This document shows, one piece after another, positions 45,399 through 53,647 of a DNA stretch of 64,000 nucleotides (its first letter is position 1; every line of letters starts with the position of its first letter). Both the position numbers and the translations under genes were made by a program. Origin of the DNA: Streptococcus infantarius subsp. infantarius ATCC BAA-102 (GTDB taxonomy: Bacteria > Bacillota > Bacilli > Lactobacillales > Streptococcaceae); contig NZ_DS572688.1 of assembly GCF_000154985.1 (NCBI RefSeq), positions 1-64,000 of the forward strand. Reading direction: 5' to 3'. The notes beneath the pieces are model-generated. The model searched no databases. It was not told the DNA's origin and was given only the letters and a program-made list of their open reading frames with translations.

Positions 45399-46249
45399 GC
45401 TTTCACACTTCTAAGAGCTGATTGATAAGTTTGCTCCATCAGCATGGTAATTGTCATTGGACCAACGCCTCCAGGAACTGGTGTGATGAGACTAGCTACT
45501 GGTTCAACTTCATCAAACTTAACATCCCCGATTAATTTGCCATTTTCATCACGGTTCATACCAACATCAATGACTACAGCGCCTTCTTTGACGAATTCCT
45601 TAGTCACAAAATGTCCTTGACCGATTGCCACAATCAAGACATCAGCTTGTTTTGTTACACGCGCCAAGTCACGAGTACGTGAGTGCGCTAGTGTCACTGT
45701 TGCATTTTTATCAAGCAAGAGCTGTGCCATTGGTTTTCCGACAATATTTGAACGACCGATAATAACTGCCGTTTTTCCTTCTAAATCAACTTCGTAAGCA
45801 CGCAATAATTCCATGATTCCAGCTGGCGTACATGGCACCATGACAGGACGTCCATTCCAAAGGTGTCCTGTATTGATAGGGTGAAAACCATCTACATCTT
45901 TTTTAGGATCAATTGCCAAAATCACACGTTTGTCGGTAATGTGGGCAGGAAGTGGTAACTGTACCAAAATCCCGTGGAAGCGATCATCGTTATTATATTG
46001 CTCAATGACTTGAATCAATTCTTCCTCACTAGTTGATTCTGATAAACGAACCGTTTCACTCAAGAATCCAGCTTTCTTAGCAGAGCGTTCTTTATTACGC
46101 ACATAAACCTGACTAGCGGGATCATCACCAACCAAAATCACCACCAAACCAGGTACAATACCAGCTTCAGCTTTTAATTTTTCAACCTTCTCAACTAATT
46201 CATTTTGCATTTTAGCAGCTAAAGCTTTACCATCTATAAGTTTCGCCAT
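45395..46249 (-). CDS. folD: Methylenetetrahydrofolate dehydrogenase/cyclohydrolase
   Basis: 284 residues. Bifunctional C1-folate enzyme: [20 protein letters not shown] (with catalytic Lys and Tyr), [17 protein letters not shown], and [17 protein letters not shown] (NADP binding), [18 protein letters not shown] 46249 has CAGGAGAATTTC upstream; an in-frame ATG at 46300 has none. Confidence 0.96.
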   Translation of the reverse strand: MAKLIDGKALAAKMQNELVEKVEKLKAEAGIVPGLVVILVGDDPASQVYVRNKERSAKKAGFLSETVRLSESTSEEELIQVIEQYNNDDRFHGILVQLPLPAHITDKRVILAIDPKKDVDGFHPINTGHLWNGRPVMVPCTPAGIMELLRAYEVDLEGKTAVIIGRSNIVGKPMAQLLLDKNATVTLAHSRTRDLARVTKQADVLIVAIGQGHFVTKEFVKEGAVVIDVGMNRDENGKLIGDVKFDEVEPVASLITPVPGGVGPMTITMLMEQTYQSALRSVKA

Positions 46250-46352
46250 GAAATTCTCCTGAAAATATATTTCTTTTATTATACCAGAAAGCGACTTCAT
46301 AATAAAATATTTTTTGATAAATTATCAGAATATTCTATAAAAATACAACAAA

Positions 46353-46376
46353 AAAATACCTGCCCAAATGAGCAAG
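46353..46376 (-). terminator. feo operon terminator
   Basis: Minus strand ATACTTGCTC-ATTT-GGGCAGGTAT (one or two wobbles) followed by seven T. Confidence 0.8.
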
Positions 46377-46387
46377 TATCTCTTTTC

Positions 46388-46540
46388 TTATTTTACTTTT
46401 ACATTTTTATGCTGGCTATCTTTTATGGGACACGAACAATTGCAATCACCACAAGAGCCTTTACCCTTGATGAAACTTCGTAAGCCCATAAAAACAGCAA
46501 ATGCAATTAGCAATGCAATAATAATAGTCGCCATAAACAT
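46388..46540 (-). CDS. FeoB-associated Cys-rich membrane protein
   Basis: 50 residues. One N-terminal membrane helix (MATIIIALLIAFAVFMGL), a short basic stretch, then the Cys cluster GSCGDCNCSC. This layout matches the small Cys-rich proteins encoded after feoB in Firmicutes. ATG 46540 overlaps the feoB stop by one base (TAATG) and uses GGAG in the feoB end; ATG 46534 is an alternative. Likely partner of FeoB; function inferred from context. Confidence 0.85.
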   Translation of the reverse strand: MFMATIIIALLIAFAVFMGLRSFIKGKGSCGDCNCSCPIKDSQHKNVKVK

Positions 46541-48678
46541 TATTCTCCAACTTTTTCTAGATTATCTAATGTAATCACTTCTTCTTTTTCTTGAGCTGGT
46601 TTTCTCACGATAAAGTAGATAATCACAATTAATAGAACAACAGCTACAATTGTCCAGAAGTTAATACCTTTACCGTAGAAAGCAACAAGTCCAAGTTGAT
46701 AAATAATCAGACTAACAACGTAAGCGAGACCTGTTTGGAAACCAATAGCTCCAAGTGTCCACTTAGCATCACCCATTTCACGTTTGATAGCTCCCATTGC
46801 GGCAAAACATGGTGCACAAAGAAGGTTGAAAATCAAGAACGAGTAAGCTGCAAGAGCTGAGTAATCCAATTGCAATGCATGGTACAAACTATGAGTTGTA
46901 CTATCGTTATACAAAATACCAAAAGTACCGACAACAGCTTCTTTAGCAGCAAGACCTGTTGCTGCAGCAACTGTAGCCTTCCAGTTACCAAATCCAAGTG
47001 GTTCAAAGAGCCAAGAAATCAATTTACCAAGTGAAGCCAAGATAGAATGATCAGTATCAACCGCTTGGAAAGTGAAATTATATGTAGACATGAACCAAAT
47101 AATAACTGTCAAACTAAAGATAACTGTACCTGCGCGTTTAACAAAGCTGAGAGCTTTTCCAAAAGCATAACGAAGAACACTCATCATTTTTGGCATGTGA
47201 TAAGCTGGTAATTCCATGATAAATGGACTCACATAACTACCAAGTAATTTCGTTTTCTTAAGCGCAATCCCTGAAAGGATAATTGTAATAACACCAATAA
47301 AGTAAGCAGATGGTGCAACGATTGGATTATCAGGGAAGAAAGCACCTGCAATCAAAGCGATAATCGCTAATTTAGCAGAACATGGCATGAATGTTGCTGT
47401 CATAATAGTGATGCGGCGGTCACGTTCATTTTCAATGGTACGACTTGCCATAACAGCTGGTACACCACAACCTGTTGCAATCAACATTGGAATAAATGAT
47501 TTACCTGACAAACCAAAACGTCTGATGACACGGTCCATAACAAATGCAATACGACTCATGTATCCAATATCTTCCAAAATGCCTAGACAGATAAAGAGAA
47601 CAAAGATTTGAGGCAAGAAACCAAGAACTGTTCCGACACCAGCTACAATACCATCGATGATAAGTGATTCAAGCCATCCTGAAACATAAAGAGCATCAAG
47701 ACCAGATTGAACCCACCCAGGAACTAACTCTCCAAAGAGAGCGTCGTTAACCCAGTCAGTTCCCATTGTACCAACAGTTTGAATTGATAGGTAGTAAACC
47801 AAGAACATTACAACAGCAAAAATTGGTAAGGCCAAGATACGATTGGTAACAATTCGGTCAATTTTATCTGAGACTGTCATTTTGAAATTGCTATCTTGGT
47901 TTTGAGCCATTTTAGCCACACGTTCGATAAATTCGTAACGTTCATTGATAACGATTGATTCAGAATCCTCTGTAAAGATTTCTTCTGTAATCTTAATCAC
48001 TTGGTTAATTTCACCTTTTTGGAAATCAGACAAAGTAATTTCTTCTTGTACCAAAGTGTCACGTTCAAATAATTTAATGGCATAAAAACGTGCTGAGCGT
48101 TCTGGAACGACATCTCCAAGAATATCAATAATTTGTTTGATAGCAGCTTCAAACTGATCGCTGTACGTTGGGTATTGAATAAGATCAGTACTAGCTTTTG
48201 TCGTATTAGCTGCTTTTTTGATAGCTTTATCAACACCAGTATTTTTAATCGCACTTGTTGAAATAACTGGCACACCCAATTGATAAGAAAGTTTATCAAT
48301 GTTAATTGTTTTTCCTTGAGCTTTCAAAGCATCACTCATATTAAGAGCAACAGTTACTGGAATTCCTGTTTCAATCAATTGAGTAGTCAAGTAAAGATTA
48401 CGTTCCAAGTTTGTCGCATCAACAACGTTAAGAATGCTGTCAGCATCATTACTCAATAAATAATCACGCGCAACTTTTTCTTCAGGCGTGTAAGGTGACA
48501 TTGAATAAATCCCTGGTAAATCTTGGACTTTCCAGTCAGCGTGTTTTTTGACTGTTCCGCTTTTACGCTCAACAGTAACACCAGGCCAGTTACCAACACG
48601 TTGACTTGTTCCTGTCAATAAGTTAAATAGACTTGTTTTACCACTATTCGGATTACCGATTAAGGCTATCTCTGTCAT
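46540..48678 (-). CDS. feoB: Ferrous iron transport protein B
   Basis: 712 residues. N-terminal G domain (GNPNSGKTSLFN, VEDLPGIY-type G3 as DLPGIYSMSPY, NMSD G4), GDI-like helical part to about 270, then the membrane domain with two Gate segments (CGVPAVMASRTI, CAPCFAAMGAIK). Fe2+ import at the plasma membrane. Overlaps feoA by 4 bp. Confidence 0.97.
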   Translation of the reverse strand: MTEIALIGNPNSGKTSLFNLLTGTSQRVGNWPGVTVERKSGTVKKHADWKVQDLPGIYSMSPYTPEEKVARDYLLSNDADSILNVVDATNLERNLYLTTQLIETGIPVTVALNMSDALKAQGKTINIDKLSYQLGVPVISTSAIKNTGVDKAIKKAANTTKASTDLIQYPTYSDQFEAAIKQIIDILGDVVPERSARFYAIKLFERDTLVQEEITLSDFQKGEINQVIKITEEIFTEDSESIVINERYEFIERVAKMAQNQDSNFKMTVSDKIDRIVTNRILALPIFAVVMFLVYYLSIQTVGTMGTDWVNDALFGELVPGWVQSGLDALYVSGWLESLIIDGIVAGVGTVLGFLPQIFVLFICLGILEDIGYMSRIAFVMDRVIRRFGLSGKSFIPMLIATGCGVPAVMASRTIENERDRRITIMTATFMPCSAKLAIIALIAGAFFPDNPIVAPSAYFIGVITIILSGIALKKTKLLGSYVSPFIMELPAYHMPKMMSVLRYAFGKALSFVKRAGTVIFSLTVIIWFMSTYNFTFQAVDTDHSILASLGKLISWLFEPLGFGNWKATVAAATGLAAKEAVVGTFGILYNDSTTHSLYHALQLDYSALAAYSFLIFNLLCAPCFAAMGAIKREMGDAKWTLGAIGFQTGLAYVVSLIIYQLGLVAFYGKGINFWTIVAVVLLIVIIYFIVRKPAQEKEEVITLDNLEKVGE

Positions 48679-49151
48679 TTTTCCTCCTCGCTATCTACTT
48701 TAACGACACTAATCATTTGTGCTTCAGACTTACGAAGTGTCAATTCGTAACCGCGTAAACTAATTTCAATAGGGTCTCCTAAAGGAGCAACTTTACGTAA
48801 GTAAACTTTTGTGTGGCGAGTCAATCCCATATCCATAAGACGACGTTTTGCTTCATTCATTGCATAAATACCGTCAACGTAAGCATACTCACCTACTTTT
48901 AATTCTGAAAGAGGAAGAGATAAAAGAGCACCTTCTTCTTCTGTGACATCAATTTGACTTAAAATCGATTGATCAAAAGCCAAACGGCTTGATTTAAGCA
49001 TAACAATCGCACTAGTTGGCGTTTTAGAAATCACTTTAAGTGAGGCACCAACCTTTAGCCCTAAATCTGACAAGTGTCTAACACTCTCATCAGGTAAATT
49101 AATACTGACAATAGTGTAAGGAATACCAACTTTAGCATTCTGCAAAATCAA
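48675..49151 (-). CDS. feoA: FeoA protein, two FeoA domains in tandem
   Basis: 158 residues made of two FeoA/SH3-like domains: about 4-72 (PYTIVSINLPDESVRHLSDLG) and about 82-155 (LKVGEYAYVDGIY, then RRLMDMGLTRHTKVYL). FeoA proteins are usually single-domain (about 75 residues). They assist FeoB gating. Start TTG 49151 is chosen because GGGGAGG lies 9 nt upstream; the in-frame TTG at 49169 overlaps that site. Confidence 0.92.
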   Translation of the reverse strand: MILQNAKVGIPYTIVSINLPDESVRHLSDLGLKVGASLKVISKTPTSAIVMLKSSRLAFDQSILSQIDVTEEEGALLSLPLSELKVGEYAYVDGIYAMNEAKRRLMDMGLTRHTKVYLRKVAPLGDPIEISLRGYELTLRKSEAQMISVVKVDSEEEK

Positions 49152-49467
49152 ATTTCTTGACCTCCCCAAATTTTTTTGATAAAATATTTAACCTTCCGTC
49201 CGAATCATTATATCATAAAGATGAAAGAAAAAAACCATAAAAATTAATTTTTTCTTTATTTATGCACTAATTAGAATAATTCCAAATAAAACTAACCTTT
49301 ATTTAGAATCGTTATAATATAGCTGTTTTCACGACTCTTTCATAGACTAAAGCACTCTTAAAATAACTAAAATATAAAAATTAAGTGTACTTAATGCATA
49401 AAAATCACTCATTTACAGTTAATGTTTTGCTCATTTTTAAGTACCTTTAACTTTCTTTTTTTATAAC
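49152..49467 (-). promoter_or_regulatory. feo promoter region with two 7-1-7 Fur/PerR-like boxes
   Basis: Minus strand TGATATAAT (extended -10, TATAAT at 49212-49207) gives a leader of about 50 nt. Further upstream TTAGAATAATTCCAA (49271-49285) and TTAGAATCGTTATAA (49303-49317) each resemble the 7-1-7 Fur-family box TTATAATNATTATAA. They are 60-110 bp above the -10. Nothing else was recognised in 49318-49467. Confidence 0.5.
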
Positions 49468-49506
49468 AAAAAACCTCAGCCGAGTTTGTAACTCAACTGG
49501 GGCTAT
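49468..49506 (-). terminator. Terminator of the amino-acid ABC operon
   Basis: CCTCAGCCGAGTTTG pairs imperfectly with the following ACTCAACTGGGG; on the minus strand it ends in TTTTTTG. Confidence 0.75.
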
Positions 49507-49514
49507 TTTTTATC

Positions 49515-50249
49515 TTACAAAACTTTACTCAAGAAATCTTTTGTACGTGCTTCTTTAGTATTTTCAAAAACATCTTCTGGTGAACCTTGTTCAACAATCA
49601 CGCCACCGTCCATGAAAATGACACGGTCAGCAACTTCACGCGCAAATCCCATTTCATGCGTTACAATTGCCATTGTCATACCAGATTTCGCCAAATCTTG
49701 CATAACACCAAGAACTTCACCAACCATTTCTGGGTCAAGCGCTGATGTTGGTTCATCAAAAAGAAGAACATCTGGGTCCATGGCAAGACCACGCGCAATA
49801 GCAATACGTTGTTGTTGACCACCTGATAGACTTGTTGGATAGGCATCAGCTTTATCACGAAGCCCAACTTTATCTAGCAAATCATAAGCTTTAGCTTGCG
49901 CTTCTTCTTTAGAAACACCTTTTGTCTTAATTGGTGACAAAGTGATATTATCAAGCACTGTCATATTTGGGAAGAGATTAAATTGTTGGAAAACCATTCC
50001 CATTTTTTCACGCATTTTGAAAATGTCATTTTTCTTATCAGTAATATCGACACCTTCAAAGGTAATCACACCCTTAGTAGGTGTTTCAAGCAAGTTCATT
50101 GTACGAAGGAAAGTTGATTTCCCAGATCCTGAAGGGCCAATGATAACAACAACTTCGCCTGCTTTAATATCAAGATCAATGCCTTTAAGCACTTCATTTT
50201 TTCCGAAGTATTTGTGAAGGCCTTTAATTGAAATAAGAGTCTCTGACAT
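49515..50249 (-). CDS. Polar amino-acid ABC transporter, ATP-binding protein
   Basis: 244 residues. GlnQ-type ATPase: Walker [11 protein letters not shown]-loop [12 protein letters not shown], signature [15 protein letters not shown], Walker [21 protein letters not shown], switch VTHEM. One-base overlap with the permease gene. The substrate (Gln/Glu/cystine or other) cannot be read from the sequence. Confidence 0.93.
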   Translation of the reverse strand: MSETLISIKGLHKYFGKNEVLKGIDLDIKAGEVVVIIGPSGSGKSTFLRTMNLLETPTKGVITFEGVDITDKKNDIFKMREKMGMVFQQFNLFPNMTVLDNITLSPIKTKGVSKEEAQAKAYDLLDKVGLRDKADAYPTSLSGGQQQRIAIARGLAMDPDVLLFDEPTSALDPEMVGEVLGVMQDLAKSGMTMAIVTHEMGFAREVADRVIFMDGGVIVEQGSPEDVFENTKEARTKDFLSKVL

Positions 50250-50935
50250 TAGTTGCTACCTCCATTTTCCATACGATTTTCAAGTTTTTTAAGTAAGAAT
50301 GACAAGACTGTAGTCACCATGAGGTAATAGAATGCAGCAAACAACAATGGCGTAATTGGTAGATATGTAGCTGTTACGACTGATTGTGCACCGTTCCACA
50401 ATTCCATAACACCGATTGTTTGAAGAAGTGAACTATCTTTGATAATCGTAATAAATTCATTACCAAGAGCTGGTAAAATATTTTTAAGGGCTTGTGGCAA
50501 AATAACATAACGCATTGCATTCACAGGGCGAATTCCTAATGAATAAGCCGCTTCAAGTTGCCCTTTTGGCACTGCTTCGATACCAGCACGAACAATTTCA
50601 GAAATATAAGCTCCGCTATTTAGCGAAATAATAATAATACCTGGAAGCAAACGTGAAAAGTCAAGGTCCAAAACGCCAAAACCTATGGTAGGTGCATTAC
50701 TAAAATGCATCCAAGCAAAGGCAATCATGATTTGCACGACCATCGGAGTTCCACGAAAGACCCAAACATAAAAACTAGCAATCCAATTTAAAATTTTAAT
50801 ATTTGTACGTTTAACTAAAGCAACCAAGATACCAATGATTGTCCCAAAAAAGACAACACAAGCTGAAATCATGATGGTTACAAGGACACCGTAGTTAAAA
50901 TAAGCCCAATACTTTGGTAAAAATGAAAAATCCAT
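50249..50935 (-). CDS. Polar amino-acid ABC transporter, permease
   Basis: 228 residues, five spans. HisM/GlnP-type permease: [14 protein letters not shown] and [35 protein letters not shown] (EAA loop). There is no fused or adjacent substrate-binding domain here, so the binding protein must be encoded elsewhere. An extended -10 (TGTTATAAT, 50970-50965) with TTGGTA 18 bp upstream lies 30 bp before ATG 50935. Confidence 0.93.
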   Translation of the reverse strand: MDFSFLPKYWAYFNYGVLVTIMISACVVFFGTIIGILVALVKRTNIKILNWIASFYVWVFRGTPMVVQIMIAFAWMHFSNAPTIGFGVLDLDFSRLLPGIIIISLNSGAYISEIVRAGIEAVPKGQLEAAYSLGIRPVNAMRYVILPQALKNILPALGNEFITIIKDSSLLQTIGVMELWNGAQSVVTATYLPITPLLFAAFYYLMVTTVLSFLLKKLENRMENGGSN

Positions 50936-51108
50936 TTGTGTCTCCTATAAGCAATAATCAATTAATTATAACATATATTGAATAAAAATACCAATCAACA
51001 CTAAAGGATGGTTTGGCTTAAAAAGCTTGATATATAGGGATTTTAGACACTTCTAGTCAAAACGATTAAAAAGAATTTTTACCTAAGTATCAAGCATTTA
51101 TAAAAAAC

Positions 51109-51135
51109 AAAAAAGTCTAGAAACTCCTAGACTTT
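51109..51135. terminator. Bidirectional terminator
   Basis: AAAAGTCTAGAAACTCCTAG with matching ACTTTT: 10-bp stem, ending the DUF1797 unit 3 nt after the TGA at 51138. Confidence 0.85.
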
Positions 51136-51137
51136 TA

Positions 51138-51245
51138 TCAATTCAAAATAGCAATATAAGAAAGTACAGAAACCACACTTAAAAATAGGATGGAAAGGAC
51201 TAAAAATCCTTTGCCCTTATACTGTGTCTGAATTTTTTCTTTATC
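51138..51245 (-). other. In-frame 35-codon extension after the DUF1797 stop
   Basis: Directly after the TAA of the DUF1797 gene the same frame stays open for 35 codons: DKEKIQTQYKGKG followed by a membrane helix (FLVLSILFLSVVSVLSYIAIL) and TGA, then the terminator. The composition is that of a real small membrane protein, but no ATG/GTG/TTG starts it at the right place. It is either a small gene that lost its start or a readthrough extension. Confidence 0.45.
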
Positions 51246-51476
51246 TTAGTAAAGAAGATCGTAAATTTCCATTGCGATCAAATCAATGCTGTCAAATGAG
51301 TAAGACTCACGTGCTTCAACATCACGCAAAGTGAAAACTGGACCATTTTCAGGGTCATTGCTAAAAGACACTTCTGCCACAATGACACCATCACGTTCAA
51401 AATTACGTTTAAGATTGCTACCATCAGTCGTCATTAATTCAAGACGATTGATAATTCTCACCAAATGTGATTCCAT
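51246..51476 (-). CDS. DUF1797 (YkuJ-like) protein
   Basis: 76 residues. MESHLVRIINRLELM, then FERDGVIVAEVSF, FTLRDVEARESYSFDSIDLIAMEIYDLLY: the compact DUF1797 family of Firmicutes, function unknown. The ribosome site GAGGAGAATAGTC lies before ATG 51476. Confidence 0.9.
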   Translation of the reverse strand: MESHLVRIINRLELMTTDGSNLKRNFERDGVIVAEVSFSNDPENGPVFTLRDVEARESYSFDSIDLIAMEIYDLLY

Positions 51477-51592
51477 GACTATTCTCCTCTTCGTTTATTG
51501 TCCATACTATTTTAACATAATTTCTCCTAAACAAACAACAAGAGAGTGCATTTTCTCACATTTATCACAATTTCTCGTCAAAAAAGAACGTT

Positions 51593-52573
51593 TTAAATCT
51601 CTTTTAGGGAATTATACATAATCGCTTTGATGGAATGCATGCGGTTCTCAGCTTCTTGGAAAATGACTGAGCTGTATTTTTGGAAGACTTCATCTGTAAT
51701 TTCAAGTTCTGCTAAACCATATTTATCATAGATAGTTTGACCAATTTCTGTGTTTAAATCATGGAAAGCAGGCAAGCAATGCATGACAATCACATCTGGA
51801 TTTCCTGTCTTTTCAACCAAATCAGCATTAATTTGATAAGGCAACAAAAGGTCGATACGTTCTTTAAAATCAACTTTTTCGCCCATTGACACCCAAACGT
51901 CTGTGTAAAGCATATCAACGCCACAAACGGCATCAAGCTCATCAGTAATAGTTAACTCAGCTCCGTTATTGTGTGCTTGTGCAATCTCGATGATTTCTTT
52001 TTCTGGCTGTAAGCTAGCTGGTGCAATGATTTTTACATTCACGCCAAGAATAGCTGAAGTAACTAACAAAGAATTTGCCATATTGTTGCGTCCATCGCCA
52101 ACATAAGCGATTGTCAAACCTTCTAGTTTTCCAAAAACTTCTTTTAATGTCATAAAATCAGCAATCATTTGCGTTGGATGCCAAGTATCTGTCAAACCAT
52201 TCCAGACAGGCACACCAGAGAATTCCGCTAAAGCTTCAACATCAGATTGCTTGAAGCCACGATATTCAATCCCGTCAAACATTGAACCTAGAACTTTTGC
52301 CGTATCAATTACGGATTCTTTTTTGCCAAGTTGAATTTCACTGCTTCCAAGATAAGTCACATTCATCCCTAAATCTTGTCCAGCTACTGTAAAAGCAGAA
52401 CGTGTTCTGGTACTTGTCTTCTCGAAAATAAGAGTAATATTTAAGCCTTCTAAATATTTATGAGCAATTTTCTTCTTTTTCAACTCTTTAAATTTCAATC
52501 CCAAATCAATGAGATTAGTTAGCTCTTCCTTAGTAAAATCAATCTCTTTCAAAAACGAATTATTAAAAACCAT
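51593..52573 (-). CDS. argF: Ornithine carbamoyltransferase
   Basis: 326 residues. Carbamoyl-phosphate site [26 protein letters not shown], ornithine loop DVWVSMGEK (SMG motif), and the active-site HCLPAFHDL. It makes citrulline. No arc genes are adjacent, so a biosynthetic role (argF) is favoured over arcB. Start placed at ATG 52573 ([13 protein letters not shown]); ATG 52585 directly abuts AAAGG and is an alternative. Confidence 0.92.
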   Translation of the reverse strand: MVFNNSFLKEIDFTKEELTNLIDLGLKFKELKKKKIAHKYLEGLNITLIFEKTSTRTRSAFTVAGQDLGMNVTYLGSSEIQLGKKESVIDTAKVLGSMFDGIEYRGFKQSDVEALAEFSGVPVWNGLTDTWHPTQMIADFMTLKEVFGKLEGLTIAYVGDGRNNMANSLLVTSAILGVNVKIIAPASLQPEKEIIEIAQAHNNGAELTITDELDAVCGVDMLYTDVWVSMGEKVDFKERIDLLLPYQINADLVEKTGNPDVIVMHCLPAFHDLNTEIGQTIYDKYGLAELEITDEVFQKYSSVIFQEAENRMHSIKAIMYNSLKEI

Positions 52574-52611
52574 AGGCCAACCCATCCTTTTCTTCTTGAA
52601 TAATATACCTA

Positions 52612-52671
52612 ATTTTAGCATAATTATACACCTTGTCAAGCCTATTTTGAATAAAAATAAATTTTAATTCA
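52612..52671 (-). promoter_or_regulatory. argF promoter with ARG-box-like repeat
   Basis: Minus strand TTGACA (52639-52634), 16-bp spacer, TGC-TAAAAT (extended -10, 52617-52612). Immediately upstream TGAAT...ATTCA (52671-52648, AT-rich centre) resembles an ARG box recognised by ArgR. Confidence 0.65.
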
Positions 52672-52676
52672 GAAAA

Positions 52677-52720
52677 ACATGTCATTTATAATTGACATGT
52701 CACATATATTCTACTATACT
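52677..52720 (+). promoter_or_regulatory. Promoter and operator of the HTH gene
   Basis: TTGACA (52692-52697), 17 bp, TATACT (52715-52720). ACATGTCA (52677-52684) and TGACATGT (52693-52700) form a perfect 8-8-8 palindrome over the -35, a likely autoregulatory operator. Confidence 0.8.
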
Positions 52721-52747
52721 TGGTACAAGAAAGATTAGGATGGAATA

Positions 52748-52945
52748 ATGAACCGAGTTAAAGAATTTCGAACTAATTTAGGTATCTCTCAGCTGACCCT
52801 TGCTAAGCAAATAGGAATCGCAAGGCAAACTGTTAATTTAATTGAAAATAACAAGTACAATCCTTCACTTGACCTTTGCATCAAGTTAGCCGAGGCATTA
52901 GGAACTGATCTAAATACACTATTTTGGGAGACTCGCCATCTTTAA
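52748..52945 (+). CDS. XRE-family HTH regulator (YgzD-like)
   Basis: 65 residues, an HTH domain only: EFRTNLGISQLTLAKQIGIARQTVNLIENNKYNPSLDLCIKLAEALG. These mini-regulators are typically encoded with a membrane protein gene (here DUF3278) and repress their own promoter. AGGATGGAATA precedes ATG 52748. Confidence 0.93.
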   Translation: MNRVKEFRTNLGISQLTLAKQIGIARQTVNLIENNKYNPSLDLCIKLAEALGTDLNTLFWETRHL

Positions 52946-52974
52946 AAAGGAATTTGGAATTAGGAGATTTAGTC

Positions 52975-53507
52975 ATGAAAAAAAGTAAAGGGCCGCTATG
53001 GCTACGATTCATCAAACGATTTTATGGTATTAATGGAGCATTGAACGAATACCGTGAACAAGAAGTAACCGTATTGGAAATAAATTATTTATCTTGCTCT
53101 TACTTTTTGAATTTATTTCAACAGCTCTTACCTTTCTCTTGAGCACTGTCTGGAAAGTATCTGCTGAAATTTTTCTCTACTGCAACGCTTTTGTCATTAT
53201 TTTTGTCATGCCAATGGTTATGATGACAATGCTGACCAATAGAGACTTACAGGGACCTCTTGAAGTCCCTAGAGATAAGCTTGAGAAAGAGCGTCAAAAA
53301 GCTAAGAAAAAAGGCTGGCTTAATGGAGTTGTTTTTGCCATTTTTATGCTTGTTTTTAACATGTTTTTCAAATGGCAAGAAGGTGAAAATCCTTTTGAAA
53401 TCTTGTTCAATCCTCTCTTCTTAAGTATCTTCATTTTTTCTGGTTTTATCTTTGGAGCTATTATGGGGTCTATGGCTGCTAGTCAAATTGATCCTGAAAA
53501 AAATTAG
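52975..53507 (+). pseudogene. DUF3278 family membrane protein, frameshifted
   Basis: ATG 52975 (AGGAGATTTAGTC upstream) starts MKKSKGPLWLRFIKRFYGINGALNEYREQEV; after GAAGTAACC (53062-53069) the frame is wrong. One extra A (GTAAACC) gives REQEVNRIGNKLFILLLLFE and joins the rest: helices around FLLSTVWKVSAEIFLYCNAFVI, a basic loop KLEKERQKAKKKGW, and two more helices. The repaired length is 177 residues. It belongs with the HTH regulator 30 bp upstream. Confidence 0.85.
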
Positions 53508-53531
53508 CACTCTTTTTATTAAGAGTGCTAA
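53504..53531. promoter_or_regulatory. CIRCE-like inverted repeat upstream of clpE
   Basis: TTAGCACTC (53504-53512), 10 bp, GAGTGCTAA (53523-53531): both arms identical to the HrcA/CIRCE consensus, spacer one base longer than the usual nine. It contains the DUF3278 stop codon and, with TTTTT after it, can also act as a terminator (11-bp stem). Confidence 0.65.
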
Positions 53532-53548
53532 TTTTTAATGCTTTTTAC

Positions 53549-53605
53549 TTGATTTCCTAGTGGCTAGTGCTATAATGTAAGTATGAAATCTGACTATCTT
53601 TGACC
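53549..53605 (+). promoter_or_regulatory. clpE promoter with CtsR box
   Basis: TTGATT (53549-53554), 16 bp, TGC-TATAAT (extended -10, 53571-53576). TCTGACTATCTTTGACC (53589-53605) is, on the other strand, GGTCAAAGATAGTCAGA, matching the CtsR heptad repeat (RGTCAAA-NAN-RGTCAAA) with one change. It lies over the start site. Confidence 0.85.
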
Positions 53606-53647
53606 TTTATTGTTTTAGTCAGACATTACGAAAGGAGGGTATTTTAT

